A program made the position numbers and the translations under genes. This document shows positions 1 through 5,151 of a DNA stretch of 5,151 bases, one piece after another. Under the pieces are notes generated by a model. It searched no databases. It saw only the letters and a program-made list of their open reading frames with translations, and was not told the DNA's origin. Source of the stretch: an uncultured Clostridia bacterium (GTDB lineage Bacteria > Bacillota > Clostridia > Christensenellales > Borkfalkiaceae); contig CANQCA010000085.1 in NCBI GenBank assembly GCA_947589585.1, forward strand, positions 1 to 5,151. Reading direction: 5' to 3'. The first letter of the stretch is position 1. Each line of letters starts with the position of its first letter.

Positions 1-560
1 TGAAAATGCACGGCGCGGGCATTGGAATGGCTCGCGACGAGGGGGAAGCCCTTCGCCCTGCAAATAGCGGCAGTATCAAAAAGAAGGCTGTCGTTTCCGT
101 GCGAGACGTCGGGCAGCATTTTAAGCTCGCACATGCGCTCCACGCACGCCTTTCCGAAGGAAGAGAGCCCACCCATGTCTGAAGGAAGGGTGTGCGGAAG
201 GCCGAGTTCGTTGGGATAGTTCCAGGTAAGCGTCATCATGCGCACGCCGCGAAAATGCAGCCGTTCGAGCTTTTCGAGGCTCCCCTCCACAGCCCCGCCC
301 TCTTCTACCGTCAGCATGGCGTGAATGCCCTTTCCTTGCAGATCCGAAGCGCTGCGCACGGGCAGATATTTCTCTTTTTCGCACATCGCATCGAAGGCGT
401 CGCAGAGGGAAAGGGCGCGTTCGAAGCGGCGGTCTTTCCCCTTGATGAACGCAGCAAAACATTGCAAAAGACAGCCGCCTTCTTCCAAAAATTTTTTTGT
501 GACTTGAAAGACGCCCTCACATTTGGTGAGAGCGTCGCAGTGCAGATCGATATATTTCAT
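1..560 (-). CDS. M19-family (membrane/renal-type) dipeptidase, C-terminus cut by window edge
   Basis: The frame is open from the ATG at 558-560 to the left edge, giving 186 residues of a family usually a little over 300 long. M19 enzymes are zinc-dependent amidohydrolase-fold (TIM-barrel) hydrolases of dipeptides, some acting on D-residues. Visible motifs in order are the N-terminal HxD zinc pair (H7, D9 in IDLHCDAL), the bridging-glutamate region VEEGG (about 86-89), LTWNYPNELG (111-120), GLSSFG (131-136), and the two later zinc histidines in DVSH (H154) and ASHSNAR (H178). LTW replaces the LTH of the mammalian enzyme. There is no signal peptide or membrane segment before IDLHCD, so a cytoplasmic location is likely. 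The start is chosen because the family motif begins within a few residues of it. Its ATG overlaps the spoVM-like stop (ATGA). The only Shine-Dalgarno-like stretch (AAGGG) directly abuts the ATG, so reinitiation after the small gene is the likely mode of translation. The family call is firm; the substrate is unknown. Confidence 0.9.
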   Translation of the reverse strand, partial: MKYIDLHCDALTKCEGVFQVTKKFLEEGGCLLQCFAAFIKGKDRRFERALSLCDAFDAMCEKEKYLPVRSASDLQGKGIHAMLTVEEGGAVEGSLEKLERLHFRGVRMMTLTWNYPNELGLPHTLPSDMGGLSSFGKACVERMCELKMLPDVSHGNDSLLFDTAAICRAKGFPLVASHSNARAVHF

Positions 561-622
561 CCCTTGTAAAACAGCCGCACAAGACAGCCGAGCACCCTGG
601 GGAGCTTCAAACAGATGATCAT
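557..622 (-). CDS. spoVM: SpoVM-like sporulation peptide, 21 aa
   Basis: A 21-codon gene starts with the ATG at 620-622 and ends with the TGA at 557-559. The central stretch KLPRVLGCLVR (residues 6-16) aligns without gaps to KLPKFLGGIVR of Bacillus subtilis SpoVM (26 aa). It keeps the K-L-P-basic start, including the helix-breaking proline (P8, equivalent to P9), and the L-G-x-[IL]-V-R part of the amphipathic helix; the second glycine is Cys here. In B. subtilis SpoVM is an amphipathic peptide that recognises the convex forespore membrane, anchors the SpoIVA coat basement layer and is linked to FtsH. The gene lies directly after thiN, as in B. subtilis, overlaps it by 4 bases (ATGA), and has a strong GAGGAGGT ribosome binding site. 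Its C-terminus is about five residues shorter than the Bacillus peptide. Its stop overlaps the dipeptidase start. Motif, synteny and ribosome binding site agree, so the call is strong despite the length; sporulation function is inferred. Confidence 0.9.
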   Translation of the reverse strand: MIICLKLPRVLGCLVRLFYKG

Positions 623-1248
623 ACGACCTCCTCGTTGATGATGGCGAGCACATATCCTCTCTCAACCCGGAACGAAAACGCCTCGCCCGTGGTGAGATTG
701 GAGATGCCGCGCGTGGAACCATAGCAGAGCCTCAAATCGCTCGGGGCATACTTGAGCCCCTTCATCTCCATAATATGCGCGTCGCCGCCGAAAGGCAACA
801 GCGAGACCGTCGCACCCTTCTTGCAGGGAAAGGCTTGTTCGCCCTCGCCGCAGAGAGAAATTTGTGCACCGTTTGTGCGCAAGGCGGCAGAAGCTGCGCC
901 GGCCTCCATTGCCTTATAGAGAAGGTGCAGATTGCCGAGAAAGTGGTCTTCTCTTCCCCCGCCTCCGCCATAGAAGACGAGATCGGCGGCACCCATGTCC
1001 AAGGCACGCTCTAACGCAAGCTCGCCGTCCGTCTCGTCCTTTTCGGAAGGAAATTTGCACTTCGGCGCGGGGATGGGCTCCTCGGAAAGGGAGTCGAAAT
1101 CGCCTAAGTTCTCGTCGATGCGCACCTTATTCTTCGCCCATGCGTAAGCCCCGTCGCAACAGATGACGTAGGCTCCATCGGCGGGGATCTCCCCTTTATG
1201 CGGCTCGCCGTTCAGAAGAATGATGCATTGTTTCCGCGGACCCTTCAT
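619..1248 (-). CDS. thiN: Thiamine pyrophosphokinase (thiamine diphosphokinase)
   Basis: This 209-residue protein has the expected length for the family, which transfers pyrophosphate from ATP to thiamine, giving thiamine diphosphate and AMP in the cytoplasm. Motifs in order are CDGAYAWA (31-38), the acidic GDFDSL (49-54), EKDETDGELAL (69-79; Asp residues of the nucleotide and Mg site), the glycine-rich GGGGGREDHFLGN (94-106), and STRGISN (178-184) of the C-terminal thiamine-binding domain. All signature residues are present and no frameshift is seen. The ATG overlaps the rpe TGA by four bases, with a modest GAGG about 8 bases upstream inside rpe, so it is probably coupled to rpe. The product is the cofactor of transketolase, which shares the pentose phosphate pathway with Rpe. 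The rpe-thiN-spoVM order matches B. subtilis (thiN was formerly yloS). Confidence 0.95.
   Translation of the reverse strand: MKGPRKQCIILLNGEPHKGEIPADGAYVICCDGAYAWAKNKVRIDENLGDFDSLSEEPIPAPKCKFPSEKDETDGELALERALDMGAADLVFYGGGGGREDHFLGNLHLLYKAMEAGAASAALRTNGAQISLCGEGEQAFPCKKGATVSLLPFGGDAHIMEMKGLKYAPSDLRLCYGSTRGISNLTTGEAFSFRVERGYVLAIINEEVV
626..633 (-). promoter_or_regulatory. Ribosome binding site of the spoVM-like gene
   Basis: On the minus strand this reads GAGGAGGT, close to a full anti-16S match, with its GGAGG core ending 4 bases before the ATG at 620-622. It lies inside the last codons of thiN (EEVV-stop). It supports real initiation of the small gene there, whereas the following dipeptidase start has no properly spaced site. 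Confidence 0.75.
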
Positions 1249-1898
1249 CCGCGCAGCCTCGAAATGATGGCTTTTTTATCGGGGGAGGAGAAGATCGCAC
1301 TGCCCGCAACGATGACGTTCGCCCCCGCGGCGATCACTTCTTTCACGTTCTCCTCGTTGATGCCGCCGTCCACCTCGATGTCGAGATCGGGGCGGCCGAT
1401 CTTCTGCGCATGGGTGCGAAGGGAGCGGATCTTCTCGATACTCTCGGGGATGAATTTCTGCCCGCCCCAACCGGGGTGGACGCTCATCACGAGTACCATG
1501 TCCGCGATAGGCATTGTAGGGAAGAGGTCTTCCGCCCGCGTCTCGGGGTTAATGACGGCGCAAGCCCTCACGCCGCGGCTTTGAATTTCCTGAAGGATGG
1601 CGGGGGTGTAAATGCCGCATGCCTCGACGTGAACGGAGATGATATTCGCCCCTGCTCTTACGAAATCGTCGATATGCGTCCCGGGGTGGAGCGTCATGAG
1701 GTGGCAGTCGAGAGGAAGGCGGGTATGCGGGCGGATGGCCATCACCGTCTGAGCGCCGAAGGTGATGGGCGGCACGAAATTTCCGTCCATGACGTCGCAG
1801 TGGATAAGGTCGGCGCCGCACTTTTCGAGAAGGACGACCTCCTCTTTAAGCCTTGAAAAGTCTGCCGCCAAAATCGACGGCGCAATTTTGATTTCCAT
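1245..1898 (-). CDS. rpe: Ribulose-phosphate 3-epimerase
   Basis: This 217-residue TIM-barrel enzyme interconverts D-ribulose 5-phosphate and D-xylulose 5-phosphate in the pentose phosphate pathway. It has full family length. Visible signatures are APSILAADF (6-14, with S8), IHCDVMDG (32-39, metal ligand H33 and catalytic D35), DCHLM (64-68, H66), the phosphate-loop segment SVHPGWGGQKF (139-149), EVDGGI (175-180, second catalytic Asp D177) and VAGSAIF (197-203, phosphate binding). In the 139-149 loop the usual NPGFGG reads HPGWGG, a mild variation. The start is fixed by a strong ribosome binding site and by the family N-terminus. It is the first gene after the 268-base repeat-filled gap; its stop overlaps the thiN start by four bases (ATGA). 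I could not find a convincing sigma-A promoter upstream, so whether it reads through from rlmN is open. Confidence 0.97.
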   Translation of the reverse strand: MEIKIAPSILAADFSRLKEEVVLLEKCGADLIHCDVMDGNFVPPITFGAQTVMAIRPHTRLPLDCHLMTLHPGTHIDDFVRAGANIISVHVEACGIYTPAILQEIQSRGVRACAVINPETRAEDLFPTMPIADMVLVMSVHPGWGGQKFIPESIEKIRSLRTHAQKIGRPDLDIEVDGGINEENVKEVIAAGANVIVAGSAIFSSPDKKAIISRLRG

Positions 1899-1902
1899 TT
1901 TG

Positions 1903-1910
1903 ACCTCCTT
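1903..1910 (-). promoter_or_regulatory. Ribosome binding site of rpe
   Basis: On the minus strand this is a perfect AAGGAGGT followed by CAAA and the ATG at 1896-1898. It fixes the rpe start and is the strongest such site in the window, fitting a gene that is not translationally coupled to one upstream. Confidence 0.85.
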
Positions 1911-1925
1911 GTGCGCGTTTGTAAG

Positions 1926-1954
1926 GATTCGCTCGGCTCTGCGAGCCTCGGAAT
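1926..1954. repeat. Hairpin of repeat copy 0
   Basis: Outer arms ATTC (1927-1930) and GAAT (1951-1954) pair. Inner arms GGCTC (1935-1939) and GAGCC (1943-1947) pair around a TGC loop, leaving a GCTC/TCG internal loop. The same layout appears at 2097-2124 with different bases. There is no T-run on either side, so it does not look like a simple intrinsic terminator. Confidence 0.55.
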
Positions 1955-1984
1955 GAGGGTAAGTATCGGACTTCGTAGTTCGGG

Positions 1985-2034
1985 ATCCTTCGAGGATGAG
2001 CCCGCCGTTTCATCCGAATCGGTCGGCTCAGGAT
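1985..2034. repeat. Long hairpin of repeat unit 1
   Basis: ATCCT (1985-1989) pairs with AGGAT (2030-2034), and GAGCC (1998-2002) pairs with the adjacent GGCTC (2025-2029), leaving an 8-base bulge on one side. Inside, GCCG (2004-2007) can pair with CGG-C (2020-2024) with one T bulged. The bulge itself allows an alternative small hairpin, ATCCT-TCG-AGGAT at 1985-1997. Folding was done by eye. Confidence 0.5.
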
Positions 2035-2096
2035 GACGCGTTTACCCAATGCACATGCAGGATGACGCGGGAATTCATCGGACTGCGTATAAGGGG

Positions 2097-2124
2097 ATCC
2101 TCTCGCCCCTGCAGGGCTCGGGAT
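2097..2124. repeat. Hairpin of repeat unit 2
   Basis: Outer arms ATCC (2097-2100) and GGAT (2121-2124) pair. Inner arms GCCC (2105-2108) and GGGC (2114-2117) pair around CTGCA, with a TCTC/TCG-type internal loop. The apex also contains the perfect 10-base palindrome CCCTGCAGGG (2107-2116). Confidence 0.5.
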
Positions 2125-2136
2125 GACATGTTGACC

Positions 2137-2158
2137 CATCCGCGTCCCCGCGGCGATG
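2137..2158 (-). other. Short GC hairpin just after rlmN, weak terminator candidate
   Basis: Arms CCGCG (2140-2144) and CGCGG (2149-2153) close a four-base loop, flanked by CAT/ATG pairing at 2137-2139 and 2156-2158. It starts about 9 bases past the rlmN stop in the direction of transcription. No T-run follows on the minus strand (GGGTCAAC instead), so a classical intrinsic terminator is not supported. It could slow 3' decay or have no function. Confidence 0.25.
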
Positions 2159-2166
2159 AGGAACCT

Positions 2167-3204
2167 TTATTCTCCTTTCAGATATCTTGCTCTCAGTTGG
2201 CCGCAGGCGCCGCCGATGTCGGAGCCCATACTGCGGCGAAGGGTTGCGGAAATGCCGCGAGATAAAAGAGCCTTCAAAAAAGCCTGCGCGGTGCGCTCGT
2301 CCGTCCCCTTCAAGTTGCGTTCCTTTACGGGGTTTAGGCGGATGAGGTTGACGTGGCAGGGCCGCCCTTTTAAGAGCGTTGCGAGCGCTTCCGCATGTAC
2401 CATGTCCGCGTTCTCCCCCTCGATGAGGCTGTACTCGAAGATATAACGGCGGCCCGTTTTTTCGAAATAATAGGCGCACGCGTCGAGGATTTCGGCAATT
2501 TTATATTTGTTCGCAACGGGCATCGTGCGGCGGCGCTCCTCATCGGAAACGGCATGCAGCGAGACGGTGAGATTGAGGGGGATCCCCTCTTCGGCGAAGC
2601 GGCGCATTGCGGGGACGAGCCCGCAGGTGGAGAGGGAGATGTTGCGCGCGCTCACATGAAGCCCGCCCTCGGCGGTGAGATTTCTCAAAAATTTGACCAC
2701 GTTTTCGTAGTTATCGAAGGGTTCGCCGCTGCCCATGAGCACGACATTGGTGACCGCCCGCTCCTTGAGCGTTCCCCCCTCTGCGCGGTTGACAGCCGCG
2801 ATCTCGCCCAAAATTTCCCCCGCCGTGAGGTCGCGGATGCGCCCATTTAGCGTTGAGGCGCAGAATTTGCACCCCATACGGCAGCCCACCTGCGTGGAGA
2901 CGCACTGCGTGTTGCCGTAGTCGTAGTGCATGAGGACGCCCTCGATGAGGTTCCCGTCGGCGAGCTCGAAGAGATACTTCTTCGTCCCGTCCTTGGAGAC
3001 GAACGTCTCTTTGATCTTGACGGGCTCATCTTCGTAAGTTTCGAGAAGAAAGGCGCGAAGATCGGGGGGGATGGGAAGCTCGGAGATGGCCTTCCCCTGC
3101 ATCAGCCCTTCGAAGATCTGTTTGGCGCGGAAAGGCTTCCCGCCCGCAGACTGTACGAGCGAGGAAAGCTCTTCGAAGCTCAAATCTTGCAGGATGGCTT
3201 TCAT
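2167..3204 (-). CDS. rlmN: Dual-specificity 23S rRNA (A2503-C2)/tRNA (A37-C2) methyltransferase RlmN
   Basis: This 345-residue radical SAM enzyme methylates C2 of A2503 in 23S rRNA, and of A37 in some tRNAs, by a methyl-Cys mechanism. The 4Fe-4S motif CxxxCxxC is C108, C112, C115 (GCRMGCKFC). The two extra mechanistic cysteines are present: C101 in TQCVSTQ, seven residues before the cluster as in E. coli C118, and C334 in IGGACGQL, matching E. coli C355. The SAM-binding GxGEP motif reads MGSGEPFDNYENV (157-169), and SLHAVSDEERRRTMPVANKY (215-234) is the usual RlmN/Cfr-family segment. The N-terminal helical domain (about 1-90) is typical, and length is normal. The RlmN-like N-terminus and conserved synteny with rsmB favour RlmN over the resistance paralogue Cfr. 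The ATG overlaps the rsmB TGA by four bases, with GAGGAG at 3211-3216 six bases upstream, so it is coupled to rsmB. Confidence 0.97.
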   Translation of the reverse strand: MKAILQDLSFEELSSLVQSAGGKPFRAKQIFEGLMQGKAISELPIPPDLRAFLLETYEDEPVKIKETFVSKDGTKKYLFELADGNLIEGVLMHYDYGNTQCVSTQVGCRMGCKFCASTLNGRIRDLTAGEILGEIAAVNRAEGGTLKERAVTNVVLMGSGEPFDNYENVVKFLRNLTAEGGLHVSARNISLSTCGLVPAMRRFAEEGIPLNLTVSLHAVSDEERRRTMPVANKYKIAEILDACAYYFEKTGRRYIFEYSLIEGENADMVHAEALATLLKGRPCHVNLIRLNPVKERNLKGTDERTAQAFLKALLSRGISATLRRSMGSDIGGACGQLRARYLKGE

Positions 3205-4415
3205 GCGTTTCTCCTCAGTTTTGCGATGTAGAAGCCCGCGCCGAATGCCCGATCGGGCAGAAATTGCAGTCCGAAGGGCGTCTTTTCGTGGGTGAGCGGA
3301 GAGGAAATTCCCTCGGCGGAAAAGGCGGGGTGCGCCCCAAGAAAGGCTTGAACGATGCCGTCGTTTTCCTCTTTAAGGATGGAGCAGGTCGCATAGTAGA
3401 GGCTCCCGCCCGCCTTTACATAGCGCGAGCAATTTGTAAGAATGGACCTTTGCAGAGCCTCGAGCTCGGACATGGTACCCTCGTTTTTCCTCAAAGGAAG
3501 GTCGGGGTTCTCCGAGGCGGTGCCGAGGCCCGAGCAGGGGACGTCGCAAAGAACTGCGTCGAATTTGCCCTCCCACGCGGGGTCGAACGCCGTGGCGTCC
3601 TTCTCCAGAACGTCGATATTGTTTGCGCCCATGCGGCGGATATAGCTCTCAATCAGGGCAACGCGGTGGGGATGCAGCTCGCACGCCGTGACGCGGACGC
3701 ATTTATCGGAGAGAAGCACGCTCTTGCCACCCGGGGCGGCACAGGCGTCGAGAAGGCTCCCGCAGGGCTCTATCGCCTCGCAGACGGCGACGGAGCCCAC
3801 CGATTGGAAGGTATAGTCGCCGCGGTCGAACCCCTCGTCCCGCACAAAATTCTTGAAGATCTTCACGTTTTCGAAGGGCGTATCGAGGTGTTCGCGTCCG
3901 AGATAGCTTTCCATGCCGCGCACGAAGCGCACGCTCACGCCATGGCTCCTTGCAAACACGATTTCTTTCACGCGGTCGCCGTACTCTTTTCGAAGGGCGT
4001 CGATCGCAAAGCGCGGAAAGTTGCTCTCGATCGCGAGCCCTTCTTCCCCTTCCGGAAGGATAACATTCTCTTTTTTGAAGGCGCGGAGTGCAGCGTTCAC
4101 AAAGCCCGCCGCCCCGCCTTTGCCGATATGCTTGGTGAGCGCGACAGCCTCATTGACGACAACGGGGGGTACCATGTCCGCGAACAGCATGGCGGCAAGC
4201 GCGATTTTGAGGATGAGGCAAATGCTCTCCTGCGGCTTCTTTTTTGCAATGCTTGCAAGGCACAAATTCAAATAGCCGTCGTGCTCCAAGGCGGCGTAGC
4301 ATAGCTTCACCGTGCGCCCCTTCTCCCCCGCAGGGAGCGAGGAGAGCGCGATTTTTAAGTGCGCCCCGCCCTTATAGACCTTTGTGAGCACCTCATACGG
4401 TTCGAGGAATATCAA
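3201..4415 (-). CDS. rsmB: 16S rRNA (cytosine-C5) methyltransferase RsmB (m5C967), TTG start
   Basis: This protein of 404 residues methylates a 16S rRNA cytosine (C967 in E. coli) with SAM. The N-terminal NusB-like RNA-binding domain covers about 1-115 (VNEAVALTKHIGKGGAAGFVNAALR at 87-111). The Rossmann methyltransferase domain covers about 200-404, with the SAM loop DACAAPGGK (223-231), the Cys of the PC motif in DVPCSGLG (C294), and the catalytic Cys of the TC motif in YATCSILKEEN (C344). FQSVGSVAVCEAI (203-215) stands where the family usually has a Q-D-x-S-S motif. The start is the TTG at 4413-4415: an in-frame TGA lies two codons upstream, AAAGGGG sits 7 bases before it, and the following EPYEVLTKVYKGGAHLKIAL matches the family N-terminus. 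It overlaps the end of fmt by 23 bases and rlmN by four. Length is slightly below the usual 430-450. Confidence 0.95.
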   Translation of the reverse strand: MIFLEPYEVLTKVYKGGAHLKIALSSLPAGEKGRTVKLCYAALEHDGYLNLCLASIAKKKPQESICLILKIALAAMLFADMVPPVVVNEAVALTKHIGKGGAAGFVNAALRAFKKENVILPEGEEGLAIESNFPRFAIDALRKEYGDRVKEIVFARSHGVSVRFVRGMESYLGREHLDTPFENVKIFKNFVRDEGFDRGDYTFQSVGSVAVCEAIEPCGSLLDACAAPGGKSVLLSDKCVRVTACELHPHRVALIESYIRRMGANNIDVLEKDATAFDPAWEGKFDAVLCDVPCSGLGTASENPDLPLRKNEGTMSELEALQRSILTNCSRYVKAGGSLYYATCSILKEENDGIVQAFLGAHPAFSAEGISSPLTHEKTPFGLQFLPDRAFGAGFYIAKLRRNA

Positions 4416-5151
4416 ATTTCATCCCCTTTGTAAGTTTTCTGCCGTTCAGGAAGTCGCGGGCTGTCATCCGCCGCCCGCCTGCGGGTTGAAGCTCAGAGAT
4501 GCGCACTGCGCCCTCGCCGCATGCGACGACAAGGCCCCCTTTGGGGGAAGCATCGATGACCGTCCCCGCAGGGGCAGTTTCGTCGCATTCCGTCTCCTCG
4601 GCGAACCAGAAATTCAAGGTGAGTTCCCCCACGTTCGCGTAGGCGAAGGGGGCGGGCGAAAGGCCGCGGATGAGGCAGGAGACCTCGCGGGCACTCTTCG
4701 AAAAATCCACTTCCGTGCGTTGGACCTTCTTACAGACAAACCCTTCGCCCTGCTTTTGGAGCGGATAGTTCCCCCTTTCGATGAGGGAAAGTGCCTCGAC
4801 GATGAGCTCCGCGCCGAGGCGGGAGAGACGATCGGAGAGCGTGCCGCAGTCGTCGCTATCATAGATGGGACAGCGCTCCGAGAGAAGAATATCCCCCGTA
4901 TCCAGCCCGAGTTCGGTCTTCATGATGGTGACGCCCGTCTCGCGGCAGCCGTCGATGATGGCGCGTGCGATGGGCGCTGCGCCGCGGTAGGCGGGAAGGA
5001 GAGAAGCGTGGATATTCCACACGCCCAAGGGAAAGAGATCCAAGACTTCCTGCGTGAGGATCTGCCCATAGGCACAGGTGATCATAAGGTCTGCTTTCAG
5101 CTCTGCGAGGGCGGAAAAGTCGCTCCTGAGTTTTTCGGGTTGAAGGACGGG
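4393..5151 (-). CDS. fmt: Methionyl-tRNA formyltransferase, N-terminus outside window
   Basis: The frame is open to the right edge, so the visible 252 residues lack roughly the first 55-60 of a protein usually near 310. An ATG at 5083-5085 is internal: upstream codons still encode family sequence (VLQPEKLRSDF...LKADL). The enzyme transfers a formyl group from 10-formyl-tetrahydrofolate to Met-tRNA-fMet. The catalytic domain shows AYGQIL, NIHASLLPAYRGAAPI (N46, H48 and S50 of the visible part; folate-binding SLLPxYRG loop) and GLDTGDIL (catalytic Asp D84). The C-terminal tRNA-binding OB domain follows, with RGLSPAPFAYANV and LQPAGGRRMTARDFLNG near the end. The stop at 4393-4395 lies inside rsmB, and GATGAAATTTGATATT codes in two frames. 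The gene heads the fmt-rsmB-rlmN group; in Firmicutes def or priA often precedes it, but that is outside the window. Confidence 0.97.
   Translation of the reverse strand, partial: PVLQPEKLRSDFSALAELKADLMITCAYGQILTQEVLDLFPLGVWNIHASLLPAYRGAAPIARAIIDGCRETGVTIMKTELGLDTGDILLSERCPIYDSDDCGTLSDRLSRLGAELIVEALSLIERGNYPLQKQGEGFVCKKVQRTEVDFSKSAREVSCLIRGLSPAPFAYANVGELTLNFWFAEETECDETAPAGTVIDASPKGGLVVACGEGAVRISELQPAGGRRMTARDFLNGRKLTKGMKFDIPRTV

Larger units (their letters stand above)
1925..2138. repeat. Degenerate array of palindromic GGGATCC...CTCAGGATGAC repeats
   Basis: This fills most of the 268-base gap between rlmN and rpe. Two units can be aligned directly: 1965-2048 and 2077-2138. Both begin ATCGGACT-n-CGTA, have GGGATCC 17 bases after the unit start, and end in CTC(A/G)GGATGAC followed by G-T-T-(T/G)-ACCCA. 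Their starts are 112 bases apart, and unit 1 carries about 22 extra bases in its centre. A third, more decayed copy lies at 1925-1957. Another tail, CAGGATGACGCG, lies at 2058-2069. The end motif is like the widespread bacterial interspersed palindromic repeats whose chance translations give the familiar 'HPE(R)SEG' or 'VILS' peptides; the reverse frame here indeed gives CHPEPCRGE and VILSRP. I see no gene, tRNA or riboswitch in the gap. The array may be non-coding debris, a mobile-repeat remnant or an RNA-structure element. Confidence 0.75.

Noticed and set aside
121..569. Several open frames on both strands within the first 570 bases
   Set aside because: All are shadows of the dipeptidase frame, which alone shows conserved zinc motifs and runs off the window edge.
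1899..2000. Possible promoter for rpe (GATACT-like -10 near 1964-1969 on the minus strand)
   Set aside because: No matching -35 at the right distance, and the site lies inside a repeat copy; too weak to annotate.
1846..2139. Minus-strand frame of 97 codons across the repeat gap into rpe
   Set aside because: It overlaps the certain rpe start in another frame, and its peptide (VILSRP and similar) is the typical chance translation of palindromic repeats.
2137..2158. Intrinsic terminator after rlmN
   Set aside because: The stem is short and no T-run follows it on the minus strand; kept only as a low-confidence hairpin.
1899..2166. CRISPR array, tRNA or TPP riboswitch in the gap next to thiN
   Set aside because: Repeats are degenerate with no uniform spacers, there is no cloverleaf or CCA-type end, and no THI-box core sequences (such as CUGAGA or ACCUGAUCUGG) are visible.
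2075..2479. Minus-strand frame of 134 codons over the end of rlmN and the gap
   Set aside because: It is out of frame with rlmN, and its tail CHPEPCRGE is the repeat-derived signature and not a protein family.
3264..4304. Plus-strand open frame of 346 codons opposite rsmB
   Set aside because: It lies wholly antisense to a complete, motif-rich rsmB. Its product has no recognisable domain, and long antisense frames are expected in GC-rich coding DNA.

Overview
The window holds seven genes, all on the minus strand and read from right to left: fmt (5' end outside the window), rsmB, rlmN, a 268-base gap, rpe, thiN, a 21-codon spoVM-like gene, and the first 186 codons of an M19-family dipeptidase that runs off the left edge. 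The order fmt-rsmB-rlmN ... rpe-thiN-spoVM is the conserved Firmicutes/Clostridia arrangement known from Bacillus subtilis. A recognisable spoVM suggests an endospore-forming, or recently spore-forming, member of the Clostridia/Bacillota. The GC-rich composition and the M19 dipeptidase would fit a gut-type clostridial lineage, but nothing here identifies a genus.

Right part (about 2167-5151): fmt formylates initiator Met-tRNA. rsmB (16S rRNA m5C methyltransferase) and rlmN (23S rRNA/tRNA m2A methyltransferase) modify the translation machinery. The three genes overlap (fmt/rsmB by 23 bases, rsmB/rlmN by 4) and look like one translationally coupled unit.

Middle (1899-2166): no credible gene. 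In B. subtilis this position holds prpC-prkC-rsgA (PP2C phosphatase, PASTA Ser/Thr kinase, ribosome-assembly GTPase). Here it holds a degenerate array of palindromic repeats of the widespread '...GGGATCC...CTCAGGATGAC...' type. At least two units start about 112 bases apart, and each of three copies can fold into a hairpin.

Left part (1-1898): rpe (pentose phosphate epimerase), thiN (makes thiamine diphosphate, the cofactor of transketolase in the same pathway), spoVM and the dipeptidase are joined by three successive 4-base ATGA stop/start overlaps. The main find is the tiny spoVM-like gene at 557-622. Its peptide carries KLPRVLGCLVR, matching KLPKFLGGIVR of B. subtilis SpoVM, it has a strong ribosome binding site, and it sits in the syntenic position after thiN. 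It is short enough to be missed by automatic annotation. Its stop codon overlaps the dipeptidase start, which ties that peptidase translationally to a sporulation peptide.
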